A DNA stretch of 64,000 bases, taken from positions 1 through 64,000 of the forward strand of contig NZ_AKIW01000075.1 of NCBI RefSeq assembly GCF_000282635.1, given 5' to 3'. Positions 1 to 8,932 of this stretch are shown piece by piece. The notes below the pieces were generated by a model. That model searched no databases, was not told the DNA's origin, and saw only the letters and a list, made by a program, of their open reading frames with translations. The number at the start of each line of letters is the position of its first letter. Positions within the stretch are counted from its first letter, which is position 1. A program made the position numbers and the translations under genes. This DNA comes from Variovorax sp. CF313 (GTDB taxonomy: Bacteria; Pseudomonadota; Gammaproteobacteria; Burkholderiales; Burkholderiaceae_C).

Positions 1-98
1 GGCTTGCGGCTTGCGGCTTGCGGCTTGCGGCTTGCGGCTTGCGGCTTGCGGCTTGCGGCTTGCGGCTTGCGGCTTGCGGCTTGCGGCTTGCGGCTTGC
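1..98. repeat. 7-bp tandem repeat, 14 exact copies
   Basis: The unit GGCTTGC is repeated head to tail 14 times without a mismatch, and the array begins at the window edge, so the true copy number is unknown. Seven bases is not a multiple of three, so the frame rotates through the array and any reading frame across it gives a period-seven peptide. It lies just downstream of the tRNA-cluster terminator. It is low-complexity DNA of unknown role and prone to slippage. Confidence 0.9.
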
Positions 99-107
99 GG
101 CCGCCAC

Positions 108-148
108 CAAAGAAAAAGCCCTTGCAAGTCATTGACTCGCAAGGGCTT
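108..148 (-). terminator. Rho-independent terminator of the tRNA cluster
   Basis: A perfect 10-bp stem (AAGCCCTTGC, 116-125, pairing with 139-148) encloses a 13-nt loop. Read on the minus strand it is followed by a U-rich tract (TTTTTCTTT). It sits immediately after tRNA-Asp, which fits the end of the Ala-Glu-Asp tRNA transcript. Confidence 0.75.
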
Positions 149-155
149 CTGAGCT

Positions 156-232
156 TGGCGGAGTGGACGGGACTCGAACCCGCGACCCCCGGCGTGACAG
201 GCCGGTATTCTAACCAACTGAACTACCACTCC
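156..232 (-). tRNA. tRNA-Asp (GTC)
   Basis: On the minus strand this is a 77-nt cloverleaf starting GGAGTGG and ending CCACTCCGCCA, with CCA encoded. The anticodon stem and loop CCTGTCACGCC gives anticodon GTC, and the T-arm GGTTCGAGTCC is intact. It is the last of three tRNAs downstream of gltX. Confidence 0.95.
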
Positions 233-301
233 TGGTAGACAACGTTCACTCCTTGCGGAGCCAAGTGCTGACGACTTGTGCCTGCTTCACTTGCGCGAAA
301 C

Positions 302-377
302 TGGCGACCCTACGGGGATTCGAACCCCGGTAGCCACCGTGAAAGGGTGGTGTCCTAGGCCTCTAGACGATAGGGTC
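302..377 (-). tRNA. tRNA-Glu (TTC)
   Basis: A 76-nt minus-strand tRNA starts GACCCTATCG and ends with encoded CCA. The anticodon loop CTTTCAC gives anticodon TTC and the T-loop GTTCGAATC is canonical. It lies about 160 bp from the gene of its own aminoacyl-tRNA synthetase (gltX), in the same orientation. Confidence 0.95.
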
Positions 378-428
378 AAAACCTTGGACGTGCTGCGATC
401 AGCATCTCTAACCTTCTCGACACTTTGA

Positions 429-504
<76 letters not shown>

Positions 505-524
505 ATGTGGGTGTCGAGCCTCGA

Positions 525-555
525 ATTATAGCCCGATTTTTCAGGCCTTTTTCAA
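525..555 (-). promoter_or_regulatory. Candidate sigma-70 promoter for the tRNA cluster
   Basis: On the minus strand a perfect TATAAT (530 down to 525) lies between the gltX stop and tRNA-Ala, with TTGAAA (555 down to 550) 19 bp upstream inside the end of gltX. The predicted start is about 13 nt before tRNA-Ala. The spacing is longer than the usual 17 bp, so the -35 assignment is tentative. Confidence 0.5.
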
Positions 556-1929
556 TCGCTCGATAACTTTTTCGCGGGAAAAAATTTCGAGCACTGAATC
601 GAGGGACGGTGTCTGCGATGTTCCCATCACAAGCACTCGTACTGGCATCGCCAACACCGGCATTTTCAATGCATGTGCGGCGAGAACTTCCTTGATGGTA
701 ACTGCGATTGAGGCCTTATCCCAGGTCACGCCCATCAATTTTTCAACGAGTGTTGCAATCGCGGGCTTCACTGCATCGGTGATGTGCTGCGCGCGATCGG
801 CTTCGGTCACGTCGATGTCCGCATAGAACGCGGCAGCCCACCCCGCCAGCGCCACCGTGGTGTCGCAACGGTCCTTGAACAGCGCGCAGATCGCAGGCAA
901 ACGTTCATCGGCGACGATGCCGCGCTTTTGCAACTGTGCTGCAACAAGCGGGGAGAGCTCGTCGCCGCTCTTCGCCTTGATGTACTGCGCATTCACCCAG
1001 GCAAGCTTTGCCGCGTCCCACTGCGCGGGGCTCTTCGACAAGTGCGAGCCGTCGAACCAGCTCACCATCTGCTCGCGCGTGAAGAGTTCATCGTCGCCGT
1101 GGCTCCAGCCGAGGCGCGCGAGGTAGTTGAGCATGGCCTCGGGCAGGTAGCCGTTCTCTTCGTAGGCCGTGACGCTCACCGCGCCGCGGCGCTTCGAGAG
1201 CTTCTGTCCGTCGTCGCCCAGGATCACGGGCACATGGCCGAACTGGGGCAGCGGCGCACCAAGCGCGCGGAAGATGTTGATCTGCCACGGCGTGTTGTTG
1301 ATGTGCTCGTCACCGCGGAACACGTGCGTGATGTTCATGTCCCAGTCGTCGACAACGACCGCGAAGTTGTACGTCGGCACACCGTCGGGCCGCAGGATGA
1401 TGAGGTCGTCGATCTCGCGGTTGTTGATCGTGATCTCGCCCTTCACGAGGTCGTTCCACGTGACGTCGCCTTCGGGCGGGTTGCAGAAGCGCACCACAGG
1501 CGGCACGCCTTCGGGCACGGGCGGCAGCACCTTGCCTGGCTCGGGGCGCCAGCGGCGGTCGTACAAGGTCTTCTCGCCGCGTGCACGTTGCGCCTCGCGC
1601 ATCTCCTCGAGCTCCGCGGGCGTGCAATAGCAGTGGTAGGCGGTGCCGGCCGCGAGCATCTGCGCGACGACTTCGCGGTAGCGCTCGAGGCGCTGCATCT
1701 GGTAGATCGGGCCTTCGTCGTAGTCGAGGCCAAGCCAATGCATCGACGCGAGGATCTGGTCGGTCGAGTCCTGCGTGGAGCGAGCCACGTCGGTGTCCTC
1801 GATGCGCAGCACGAACTCGCCGCCATGGTGGCGCGCATAGGCCCACGAGTAGAGGGCCGTGCGTGCCGTGCCCAGATGAAGGAATCCCGTGGGGGATGGT
1901 GCGATGCGGGTGCGTACTTTGCCGGTCAT
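541..1929 (-). CDS. gltX: Glutamyl-tRNA synthetase
   Basis: This class I aminoacyl-tRNA synthetase charges tRNA-Glu with glutamate in the cytoplasm. The 462-aa length is normal for the bacterial enzyme. The HIGH-type motif appears as PTGFLHLGTAR (residues 13-23) and the KMSKS-type motif as KLSKRRG (243-249). A Cys pair, HCYC, occurs near residues 99-102. The ATG start follows the metZ stop by only 4 nt, so it is probably co-transcribed with metZ-purF-cvpA. Three tRNA genes, including tRNA-Glu, follow in the same direction. Confidence 0.97.
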   Translation of the reverse strand: MTGKVRTRIAPSPTGFLHLGTARTALYSWAYARHHGGEFVLRIEDTDVARSTQDSTDQILASMHWLGLDYDEGPIYQMQRLERYREVVAQMLAAGTAYHCYCTPAELEEMREAQRARGEKTLYDRRWRPEPGKVLPPVPEGVPPVVRFCNPPEGDVTWNDLVKGEITINNREIDDLIILRPDGVPTYNFAVVVDDWDMNITHVFRGDEHINNTPWQINIFRALGAPLPQFGHVPVILGDDGQKLSKRRGAVSVTAYEENGYLPEAMLNYLARLGWSHGDDELFTREQMVSWFDGSHLSKSPAQWDAAKLAWVNAQYIKAKSGDELSPLVAAQLQKRGIVADERLPAICALFKDRCDTTVALAGWAAAFYADIDVTEADRAQHITDAVKPAIATLVEKLMGVTWDKASIAVTIKEVLAAHALKMPVLAMPVRVLVMGTSQTPSLDSVLEIFSREKVIERLKKA

Positions 1930-1933
1930 TTCG

Positions 1934-3175
1934 TTATCGTGGATTCAGGGTGCTCAGACCGCGCGCAATGTCGGCCTTGATGTCATCGGCGTGCTCGAGG
2001 CCGACCGCGAGGCGGATCAACCCCTGGCCGATGCCAGCCGCCTGGCGCTGCGCCTCGGTGAGGCGGCCATGCGAAGTGGTGCCGGGGTGCGTGATGATGG
2101 TCTTCACGTCGCCGAGGTTGGTGGCAAGGCTCACCACGCGCGTGCTGTTCATGACATGGAAGGCATTGGCGCGCGCCGTCTCGGGCGAGTCGCCGACCAC
2201 GTCGAACGACACCACCGCGCCGCCCTGCCCCGACTGCTGCTGCATCGCCAGTTCGTGCTGCGCATGCGAGGCGAGCCCAGGGTAGTAGACGCGTGCGATG
2301 CCCGGCTGCTTCTCGAGCCATTGAGCAATGTCCATCGCGTTCGCGCAATGCGCCTTCATGCGGATGCCCAGCGTCTCGATGCCCTTGAGCACGACCCACG
2401 CGTTGAACGGCGCCAGCGCCATGCCGGCGGTGCGCACGATGGGCCCGAACACGTCGACGATGAGCTTCGAGGGACCGCAGATCGCGCCCGCCATCACGCG
2501 GCCCTGGCCGTCGAGGTGCTTGGTGCCCGAGTGGATGACGAGGTCGGCGCCCAGCGCCGCCGGACGCTGCAGGATCGGCGTGCAGAAGCAGTTGTCGACC
2601 GCCAGCAGCGCGCCCGCCGCATGCGCCACATCGGCCAGCGCGCGGATGTCGCAGACCTCGGTCAGCGGGTTGGTCGGCGTCTCGGCAAACAGCAGCTTGG
2701 TATTGGGCTTCACGGCTGCGCGCCATTCGGCCACGTCGGTCTGCGACACGAAGGTGGTCTCGACGCCGAACTTGGCGAACTCCTTGCCGAACAGGTTCAG
2801 CGTGGAGCCGAACACCGAGCGCGAGCAGACCACATGGTCGCCTGCCTTCAGCAGGCCCATGCACATCATGAGGATCGCGCCCATGCCGGTCGAAGCGCCG
2901 ATCGCCGCTTCCGTACCTTCGAGCGCCGCGATACGCTGCTCGAAACTGGTCACGGTCGGATTCGAGGTGCGCGAGTAGGTGAAGCCCGGCTCGGTGCCAG
3001 CGAAACGCCGCATCGAGGTTTCGGCATCGGGCTGCACGAAGCCGCTGGTCAGGAAAAGCGCGTCGGAATGCTCGCCGTACTGGCTCGGCGCGAGCCCGGT
3101 GCGCAGCGCGAGCGTCTCCGGATGCAACCCGGGCGGCAGTGTTCGTTCTTCGTCGGTCACTTCGTCTGCTCTCAC
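1934..3175 (-). CDS. metZ: O-succinylhomoserine sulfhydrylase
   Basis: This PLP-dependent Cys/Met metabolism enzyme makes homocysteine directly from O-succinylhomoserine and sulfide. The 413-aa product carries the PLP-lysine motif in VIHSGTKHLDGQGR (Lys about 219) and the family segment ETPTNPL (165-171). The first codon is GTG and overlaps the purF stop in a GTGA tetranucleotide, which suggests translational coupling. The purF-metZ neighbourhood is typical of beta- and gammaproteobacterial metZ, which separates it from MetB or MetY. A second in-frame GTG lies 15 nt inside. Confidence 0.92.
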   Translation of the reverse strand: MRADEVTDEERTLPPGLHPETLALRTGLAPSQYGEHSDALFLTSGFVQPDAETSMRRFAGTEPGFTYSRTSNPTVTSFEQRIAALEGTEAAIGASTGMGAILMMCMGLLKAGDHVVCSRSVFGSTLNLFGKEFAKFGVETTFVSQTDVAEWRAAVKPNTKLLFAETPTNPLTEVCDIRALADVAHAAGALLAVDNCFCTPILQRPAALGADLVIHSGTKHLDGQGRVMAGAICGPSKLIVDVFGPIVRTAGMALAPFNAWVVLKGIETLGIRMKAHCANAMDIAQWLEKQPGIARVYYPGLASHAQHELAMQQQSGQGGAVVSFDVVGDSPETARANAFHVMNSTRVVSLATNLGDVKTIITHPGTTSHGRLTEAQRQAAGIGQGLIRLAVGLEHADDIKADIARGLSTLNPR

Positions 3176-4674
3176 TCGCTGTGATTGGGAAGCGCGAGGC
3201 GCGAAGAATCCTCTTCGGTCTCTTCAACGCGGGGACGGTTGCCGTTCATGCGCGAGATGGCCTCGGTATCGATGTCGCCGGTCACGTACACGCCGTCGAA
3301 GCACGAGGCGTCGAAGCCGTCGAGCTTGGGGTTGAGCGAGCCGATCGCGCGCTTCATGGCATCGACGTCCTGGTAGATCAGCGCGTCGCAGCCGATCAGT
3401 TCGCGGATCTGCTCGACCGTGCGGTCATGCGCCACCAGTTCGCCCTTGGTCGGCATGTCGATGCCGTAGACGTTGGGGTAGCGCACCGGCGGCGCGGCGC
3501 TGGCCAGGTAGACCTTGCGCGCGCCGGCGTCACGCGCCATCTGCACGATTTCCTGGCTGGTGGTGCCGCGCACGATCGAGTCGTCGACCAGCAGCACATT
3601 GCGGCCCTTGAATTCGCTGGCGATCACGTTGAGCTTCTGACGCACCGACTTCTTGCGCACGCCCTGCCCCGGCATGATGAAGGTGCGGCCCACGTAGCGG
3701 TTCTTCACGAAGCCTTCGCGGTACGGCACGCCCAGCAGGTGCGCGAGCTGCGTGGCGCTCGGGCGGCTCGACTCGGGGATCGGGATGATCACGTCGATCT
3801 GGTTCGGCGGCACGGTCGAGACCACGCGCTTGGCCAGCGTTTCGCCGAGGTTCAGGCGCGCCTGGTAGACCGAGATCCCGTCGAGCACCGAGTCCGGGCG
3901 CGCAAGGTACACGAATTCGAAGATGCAGGGGTTCAGCGTAGGCGACTCGGCGCACTGCATCGAGTGCACCTTGCCTTCGAGGTCGATGAACACGGCTTCG
4001 CCCGGGGCGATGTCACGCTCGAACACATGGCCCGAGCCTTCGAGCGCGACCGATTCACTGGCCACCATCACGGCGCCGTCGGCGCTGCGGCCCATGCACA
4101 GCGGGCGGATGCCGTAGGGATCGCGGAAGGCGAGCAGGCCGTGGCCGGCAATGAGCGACACCACGGCGTACGAGCCGCGCAGGCGCTTGTGCATGTTCTT
4201 GACCGCGGCGAACACTTCGGCCGGGTGCAGCGGCACGCCGCGCGACGAGCGTTCGAGTTCGTGTGCCAGCACGTTGAGCAGCACTTCGGAATCGCTCTCG
4301 GTGTTGGTGTGGCGATGGTCGGTGGAAAACAGCTCCGCGCGCAGCGCATGCGCGTTGGTCAGGTTGCCGTTGTGCACCAGCACGATGCCGAAGGGCGCGT
4401 TCACGTAGAAGGGCTGCGCCTCTTCCTCGCTGTAGGCATTGCCGGCGGTCGGGTAGCGGACCTGGCCCAGGCCCACGCTGCCCGGCAGCGCGCGCATGTT
4501 GCGCGTGCGGAACACGTCGCGGACCATGCCCTTGGCCTTGTGCATGAAGAACTTGCGTTCCAGCAAGGTCACGATGCCGGCCGCATCCTGGCCACGGTGC
4601 TGCAACAGCAGCATCGCGTCATAGAGCAGCTGATTGACGGGTGCGTTGCTGACAACGCCGACGATTCCACACAT
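3172..4674 (-). CDS. purF: Amidophosphoribosyltransferase
   Basis: This enzyme catalyses the first committed step of purine synthesis, transferring glutamine-derived ammonia to PRPP. The N-terminus MCGIVGVVSN exposes the catalytic Cys2 of the class II glutaminase domain after Met removal, and RGQDAAGI (27-34) is characteristic. The phosphoribosyltransferase domain has the PRPP loop LLVDDSIVRGTTS (361-373). At 500 aa it is full length. cvpA lies 12 nt upstream, as in the E. coli cvpA-purF operon, and metZ overlaps its stop codon. Confidence 0.98.
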   Translation of the reverse strand: MCGIVGVVSNAPVNQLLYDAMLLLQHRGQDAAGIVTLLERKFFMHKAKGMVRDVFRTRNMRALPGSVGLGQVRYPTAGNAYSEEEAQPFYVNAPFGIVLVHNGNLTNAHALRAELFSTDHRHTNTESDSEVLLNVLAHELERSSRGVPLHPAEVFAAVKNMHKRLRGSYAVVSLIAGHGLLAFRDPYGIRPLCMGRSADGAVMVASESVALEGSGHVFERDIAPGEAVFIDLEGKVHSMQCAESPTLNPCIFEFVYLARPDSVLDGISVYQARLNLGETLAKRVVSTVPPNQIDVIIPIPESSRPSATQLAHLLGVPYREGFVKNRYVGRTFIMPGQGVRKKSVRQKLNVIASEFKGRNVLLVDDSIVRGTTSQEIVQMARDAGARKVYLASAAPPVRYPNVYGIDMPTKGELVAHDRTVEQIRELIGCDALIYQDVDAMKRAIGSLNPKLDGFDASCFDGVYVTGDIDTEAISRMNGNRPRVEETEEDSSRLALPNHSE

Positions 4675-4686
4675 GAACGATTCCTC

Positions 4687-5172
4687 TCAGGGCAGGTAGC
4701 TTGCCAACTTTTCAGGCAGCGCGGGTTTCAGGCCCTGCAATGCCGCATCGAGAACAATGGCGCTGCGCGATTCGTGCCACCAGGCACTGTCGCTCAACAC
4801 CAGCAAATGAACAACGACGGCCAGCACGAGCAGGGCCACCGCGCCCCGCGCCGCACCGAACGCTGCTCCCAGAATCCGGTCCACCGGCCGCAGGCCCACG
4901 ACCGTGATCAACTTGCGCGTGAGCGCCGCCACCAGGCCGACGCCGAACACCACCGCCACGAAGACCAGCACGAAGGCCAGCGGATAGCGCCAAGCCCCCT
5001 GCGGATCGCCGAACGGCAGCCATGCCGCCACGCCGGAAGCCAGCCACTGGGCGGCGATGAAAGCCGCCACCCAGCCGATCAGCGAAATCACTTCGAACAC
5101 CAGCCCGCGCATCAGGCCGAACAGCATCGACACCCCGATGAGCGCGACGGCGATCCAGTCGAGCAAGGCCAC
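4687..5172 (-). CDS. cvpA: CvpA family inner-membrane protein
   Basis: CvpA is a small inner-membrane protein first linked to colicin V production and since to envelope maintenance; its biochemical role is not settled. The 161-aa product has about four hydrophobic segments and the family N-terminus ALLDWIAVALIGVSMLFGLMRG with the following region FEVISLIGW. It is 12 nt upstream of purF and 21 nt downstream of the SPOR-domain gene, so all are probably in one transcript. Confidence 0.93.
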   Translation of the reverse strand: MALLDWIAVALIGVSMLFGLMRGLVFEVISLIGWVAAFIAAQWLASGVAAWLPFGDPQGAWRYPLAFVLVFVAVVFGVGLVAALTRKLITVVGLRPVDRILGAAFGAARGAVALLVLAVVVHLLVLSDSAWWHESRSAIVLDAALQGLKPALPEKLASYLP

Positions 5173-5193
5173 GGCAACAGCAGGCGACGGCTC

Positions 5194-6060
5194 TTACAAC
5201 GTGAGGATCGCAGCCGCCAAAGACAAGCCCTTGACCTTTTCCGCCGCGCGGTCGGCCTCGGCACGCGAACCGAAGGGGCCCACACGCACACGCGTGCGCT
5301 GCTCGCCGTCGGCCGTCTTGGCCACGTGCACGTAAGTCTTGAGGCCGGCCTTCTCGAGCTTCTGGCGCACTTCGCGCGCCTTGTCGGCATCGGCGAAAGC
5401 GCCGACCTGCACCACGAAGCGGCCGCCTTCATCGGCGGCGGGCTTCGGCGCGGCAGCCGTCGCGACCGGCTTGCCTTCGAGCAGCGCGCGGGCACGGGCA
5501 GCATCGCCCGAGTCGGCCGGCTTGGGCTTCGCTTCTGGCTTGGGTTCGGGCTTCGGCTTGGGCTCGGGTTTGGGTTCCGGCTTGTGTTCGGGTTTGGCCT
5601 CCGGCTTGGGCTTGGGCTCCGGTTTGGGATCGGGCTTGGGCTCGGCGGCCGCGACGGGTGGCGTGCTGGGCACGGGCCTGCCGGATTCGATCACCGTGCC
5701 GTCGGCGGTCTCGGTGATCATGCCGCCGGACGATGCCGAGGCCACGCGCGAACTGCTGCCGCTGTCTGGCGCTGCCGGCGCGGTGCTCGTGGTGGGCGCC
5801 GGCGCGGCGGGCACGGGCAACGGCTTGACCTTGTTGCGGTCGGGAATCTCGATGGGAATGTCGACCGACACGGGGCGCGGCTGTGTATCGAACAGCAGCG
5901 GAAAGCCGATCACGCCGAGCAGCACCAGCACCGCTGCGCCGAGCAGCCGGTGGCGTGCACGCCGACGCATGGTTTCGACACTTTCCGCGGGGACGGCGGC
6001 AGGGGCGCTGCGTCCTTCGTTGCCTTGCGGGCCGCGCGTGCGGAACTTGAAAAACGCCAT
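5194..6060 (-). CDS. DedD-like SPOR-domain protein
   Basis: The layout is that of a divisome SPOR protein: a short cytoplasmic N-terminus, one membrane segment (LLGAAVLVLLGVIGFPLLFD, about residues 37-56), a long Lys/Pro/Glu linker made of KPEPKPKPE-like repeats, and a C-terminal SPOR domain (FVVQVGAFADADKAREVRQ to the end) that would bind denuded peptidoglycan at the septum. I chose the ATG at 6060 (MAFFKFRTRG, 288 aa) rather than the longer frame, because homologues of this family begin with this short basic cytoplasmic stretch. It matches DedD in architecture and sits in the folC-dedD-cvpA-purF order. Confidence 0.88.
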   Translation of the reverse strand: MAFFKFRTRGPQGNEGRSAPAAVPAESVETMRRRARHRLLGAAVLVLLGVIGFPLLFDTQPRPVSVDIPIEIPDRNKVKPLPVPAAPAPTTSTAPAAPDSGSSSRVASASSGGMITETADGTVIESGRPVPSTPPVAAAEPKPDPKPEPKPKPEAKPEHKPEPKPEPKPKPEPKPEAKPKPADSGDAARARALLEGKPVATAAAPKPAADEGGRFVVQVGAFADADKAREVRQKLEKAGLKTYVHVAKTADGEQRTRVRVGPFGSRAEADRAAEKVKGLSLAAAILTL

Positions 6061-6121
6061 GAAGTTCGATCCCTGAAGGAGTGCAGCGAGGTGGTGCCAG
6101 ATGGTGTGGACAGCCCGACGA

Positions 6122-7429
6122 TCAGCCGCCTGGCAGCAGGTGTTTGGCTTGCAGCCGGGGGGTGCCGTTTTCGAGCACGCCACCCACGGTGAAGAACGAT
6201 CCGAAGACCACGATTCTATCAGCGGGCCCCGCCTGCCCGATGGCTGCGCGCAATGCTTCCATCGGGGCCGCGTACACGCTGCCCGAGGCGTCGGTTCGCG
6301 TGTTCTGCGCCTGCCAGCTGGCCAGCAGGTCGGCGGCCTTGGCGGCGCGCGGCGTGGGCAGGTCGGTGAAGTACCAGCGGTCGATCAGCGGCCCGATGCG
6401 CGCGAGGATCGGTGCGAGGTCCTTGTCGGCCATCACGCCGAATACGCCGTGCGTGGTGGGGTAGAAGCCCATCGCATCGAGGTTCTCGGCCAGCGCGGCC
6501 ACGGCATGGGCGTTGTGCGCCACGTCGAGCACCAGCGCCGGTTCGCCCGGCACGATCTGGAAACGGCCCGGCAACTCGACCATCGCGAGCCCGTTGCGCA
6601 CGGCCTGCGCGGTGATCGGCAACTGCGGCCGCAAGGCGTCGAGCGCCGCGAGCACGCCGGCCGCGTTGATGAGCTGGTTGGCCCCGCGCAGCGCCGGGTA
6701 GGCCAGCCCGCTGTAGCGCCGGCCACGGCCCGACCAGCCCCACTGCTGCTTGTCGCCCGACACGTTGAAGTCGGTCCCAAAGCGCCAGAGGTCGGCGCCG
6801 ATCGCGTTCGCATGGTCGATCACGCTCTGCGGCGGCATCGGGTCGCTCACGATGGCGGGCTTGCCCGGCCGCATGATGCCGGCCTTCTCGAAGCCGATGC
6901 TTTCGCGGTCGGGCCCGAGGTATTCCATGTGGTCGAGGTCGATGCTGGTAATGACCGCGCAGTCGGCGTCGATGATGTTGACCGCGTCGAGCCGCCCACC
7001 CAAGCCGACTTCGAGGATCGCCACATCTGGCTTTTCCTCGGTCATGCAATGCAGGATGCCGAGCGTGGTGAACTCGAAGTAGGTCAGGGGCATGTCGCCC
7101 CGCGCCTTCTCCACCACTTCGAAGCTCGCTATCAGTTTGGAAGCATCGACGGCTTCGCCCTTGAGCCGCAGGCGCTCTTCGAAGCGCACGAGGTGCGGCG
7201 AGGTGAACACCGCCGTGCGATAGCCCGCGTGCGTGAGGATCGATTCGAGCATGGCGCAGGTCGAGCCCTTGCCGTTCGTGCCCGCCACCGTGATGACGGG
7301 GCAGTTGAAGCGCAGGCCGAGGCGCTGCGCCATTTCCTTGGCGCGCTCGAGCCCGAGTTCGATGTTCTTGGGATGGAGTTGCTCGGCGCGCGCGAGCCAG
7401 TCGTTAAGGGTTTCCATGGAGGCCGGCAT
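6122..7429 (-). CDS. folC: Folylpolyglutamate / dihydrofolate synthase
   Basis: FolC is a Mur-ligase-family enzyme that adds glutamate to dihydropteroate and to folates. The ATP loop is ITVAGTNGKGSTCAML (46-61), followed by the family segments GLGGRLDAVN and DLDHMEYLG. The 435-aa length is typical. A second in-frame ATG (METLNDW) lies 12 nt inside and is an equally possible start. The gene opens the minus-strand folC-to-gltX block and is divergent from the ArsC-like gene, only 36 nt away. Confidence 0.95.
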   Translation of the reverse strand: MPASMETLNDWLARAEQLHPKNIELGLERAKEMAQRLGLRFNCPVITVAGTNGKGSTCAMLESILTHAGYRTAVFTSPHLVRFEERLRLKGEAVDASKLIASFEVVEKARGDMPLTYFEFTTLGILHCMTEEKPDVAILEVGLGGRLDAVNIIDADCAVITSIDLDHMEYLGPDRESIGFEKAGIMRPGKPAIVSDPMPPQSVIDHANAIGADLWRFGTDFNVSGDKQQWGWSGRGRRYSGLAYPALRGANQLINAAGVLAALDALRPQLPITAQAVRNGLAMVELPGRFQIVPGEPALVLDVAHNAHAVAALAENLDAMGFYPTTHGVFGVMADKDLAPILARIGPLIDRWYFTDLPTPRAAKAADLLASWQAQNTRTDASGSVYAAPMEALRAAIGQAGPADRIVVFGSFFTVGGVLENGTPRLQAKHLLPGG

Positions 7430-7465
7430 TGTCGCCGACTGGCCGCCCGGGGCATCATCGCGGGC

Positions 7466-7819
7466 ATGACAACCCTATACGGCATTCCGAACTGCGACAC
7501 CGTCAAGCGCGCCCGCGCCTGGCTCGATGAACATGGCGTGGCCTACACCTTCCACGATTTCAAGAAACAGGGCGTGCCCGAGGCCGAGCTCGACCAGTGG
7601 CTGAAAAAACCCGGATGGGAGGCCCTGATCAACCGCAAGGGCACCACCTGGCGCAAGCTGGACGACGCCACCCGCGAGGGCGTGGTCGATGCCGGCTCGG
7701 CCCGCGCCGTGCTGCTGGCCAACCCCAGCCTGATCAAGCGGCCGGTGGTCAACTGGGGGGCGAAAAAACCCGTTACGACAGGGTTCGACGCCGATGCCTG
7801 GGCTGTCAACGTCGTGTAA
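7466..7819 (+). CDS. ArsC/Spx-family (YffB-like) reductase-fold protein
   Basis: This 117-aa protein has the ArsC/Spx thioredoxin-like fold. It starts MTTLYGIPNCDTVKRARAWL with a single N-terminal Cys (residue 10) and continues with YTFHDFKKQGVPEAELDQW and LIKRPVV, the usual signature order of the YffB branch. That branch is not proven to reduce arsenate, and no ars genes are nearby, so its substrate is unknown. The ATG at 7466 was chosen from homology. Its 5' end faces folC. Confidence 0.85.
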   Translation: MTTLYGIPNCDTVKRARAWLDEHGVAYTFHDFKKQGVPEAELDQWLKKPGWEALINRKGTTWRKLDDATREGVVDAGSARAVLLANPSLIKRPVVNWGAKKPVTTGFDADAWAVNVV

Positions 7820-7877
7820 ACGCCGGAACCCGGCCTGCTGCCCGGCCTCCAATCCCGATCTGCAGGAGAAACACACC

Positions 7878-8462
7878 ATGAATACGCATGTTTTTCGCAC
7901 CCTCGCCGGGATTTCCGCGGCCGCAGCGTTGGCCGCCGGCACCGGGCTCGTGCACGCCCAGCAGAACCAGGTGGTCCAGGCCCGCGTGATCTCCGCCACG
8001 CCGATCCGCGAAACGACCGGCAGCGACGTCAACTACAACGTCACCTATGAATACAACGGCCGCCAGTACACCACCCGCATGAACAGTCGGCCCGGCGCGA
8101 CCATTTCGATCCAGGCCAACGCCTACGGCGTGACGACCTCACCGGTGGCGCCGCAGCCGCAGCTGCAGCCTTATCCGGTCGAAGCCGACAACGGCAACGG
8201 TTATCCGCAGTATGGCGGCTCGCCATGGGACAGCGTGGTGCCCGAGCCGGGCGTGGTGGTCTCCGACGCTCCCGCGCCGGTCTACCAACCGGCGCCGGTG
8301 TATGCCGCTCCCGTCTACGTGCAGCCAGCCTACCCGTACCCCTATGCCTATCCCTACGTCTATCCGCCGGTCGGCATCTCGCTGAACCTCGGCTATTCGC
8401 GCGGCTGGGGCGGTGGCTACTACCGCGGCTGGGGTGGCGGATACCGCGGCTGGCACCGTTGA
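7878..8462 (+). CDS. Exported protein, Pro/Tyr-rich with Gly/Trp tail
   Basis: A 194-aa protein with a clear Sec signal peptide (hydrophobic AGISAAAALAAGTGLVHA, cleavage after AHA-type site near 28), so it is periplasmic or surface located. The mature N-terminal part (VVQARVISATPIRETTG then YEYNGRQYTTRM) resembles the start of glycine-zipper 2TM-domain envelope proteins, but the zipper itself is replaced by a Pro/Tyr/Val-rich stretch and a GWGGGYYRGWGGGYRGW ending. The ATG at 7878 has an AGGAGA ribosome site. The function is unknown. Confidence 0.75.
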   Translation: MNTHVFRTLAGISAAAALAAGTGLVHAQQNQVVQARVISATPIRETTGSDVNYNVTYEYNGRQYTTRMNSRPGATISIQANAYGVTTSPVAPQPQLQPYPVEADNGNGYPQYGGSPWDSVVPEPGVVVSDAPAPVYQPAPVYAAPVYVQPAYPYPYAYPYVYPPVGISLNLGYSRGWGGGYYRGWGGGYRGWHR

Positions 8463-8589
8463 GCCGCTGGCCGACGGCCCAAGCCGCCTGAGCCCCTAAA
8501 ATCGAGGACTTTTCCAACCCTTGACGGGTGCGCCGCCGGTGCGGTGCGTCCTCGATTTGCCGTCCGCTCCCCAGCGCCGGCGCTACCCA

Positions 8590-8916
8590 ATGACGACGAC
8601 TACCGACACTCTCAACAGCGCCGCAGTGGCCACCAAGGCCAATGTGTACTTCGATGGCAAATGCGTGAGCCACAGCCTCACGCTGGTGGACGGCACGAAG
8701 AAATCGGTCGGCGTGATCCTGCCGTCCACCCTCACCTTCAACACCGGCGCGCCTGAAATCATGGAAGGCACCGGCGGCAGCTGCGAATACCAGCTCGCGG
8801 GCAGCACCGAATGGATCGCCTCGGGTCCGGGCCAGAAATTCAACGTGCCGGGCAATTCGAGCTTCCAGATTCGCGTGGCCGGCGAGCCCTACAGCTACAT
8901 CTGCCACTTCGGCTGA
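8590..8916 (+). CDS. ppnP: Pyrimidine/purine nucleoside phosphorylase (PpnP family)
   Basis: PpnP (formerly DUF1255/YaiE) is a small cupin that phosphorolyses a wide range of nucleosides. The 108-aa frame from the ATG at 8590 contains the family run ANVYFDGKCVSHSLTL, then GVILPSTLTFNTGAPEIMEG and the ending PYSYICHFG. The longer upstream frame has no homologous look. It sits 16 nt before argG and may be co-transcribed with it. Confidence 0.9.
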   Translation: MTTTTDTLNSAAVATKANVYFDGKCVSHSLTLVDGTKKSVGVILPSTLTFNTGAPEIMEGTGGSCEYQLAGSTEWIASGPGQKFNVPGNSSFQIRVAGEPYSYICHFG

Positions 8917-8932
8917 AACCGGACCTCCTGAC

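Noticed and set aside
1..98. CRISPR array
   Set aside because: The repeats are contiguous 7-mers with no spacers and no cas genes are in the window.
11..238. Plus-strand ORF made of RLAACGL repeats
   Set aside because: It is the translation of the 7-bp repeat and then runs antisense through tRNA-Asp; no ribosome site or coding character.
3139..6192. Plus-strand ORF of 1017 codons across purF-cvpA-SPOR genes
   Set aside because: It is antisense to three recognisable genes and has a His/Arg/Ala-rich shadow composition.
7466..7819. Arsenate reductase of an arsenic resistance operon
   Set aside because: The protein is of the YffB/Spx-like branch and no arsB, arsH or arsR gene is adjacent.
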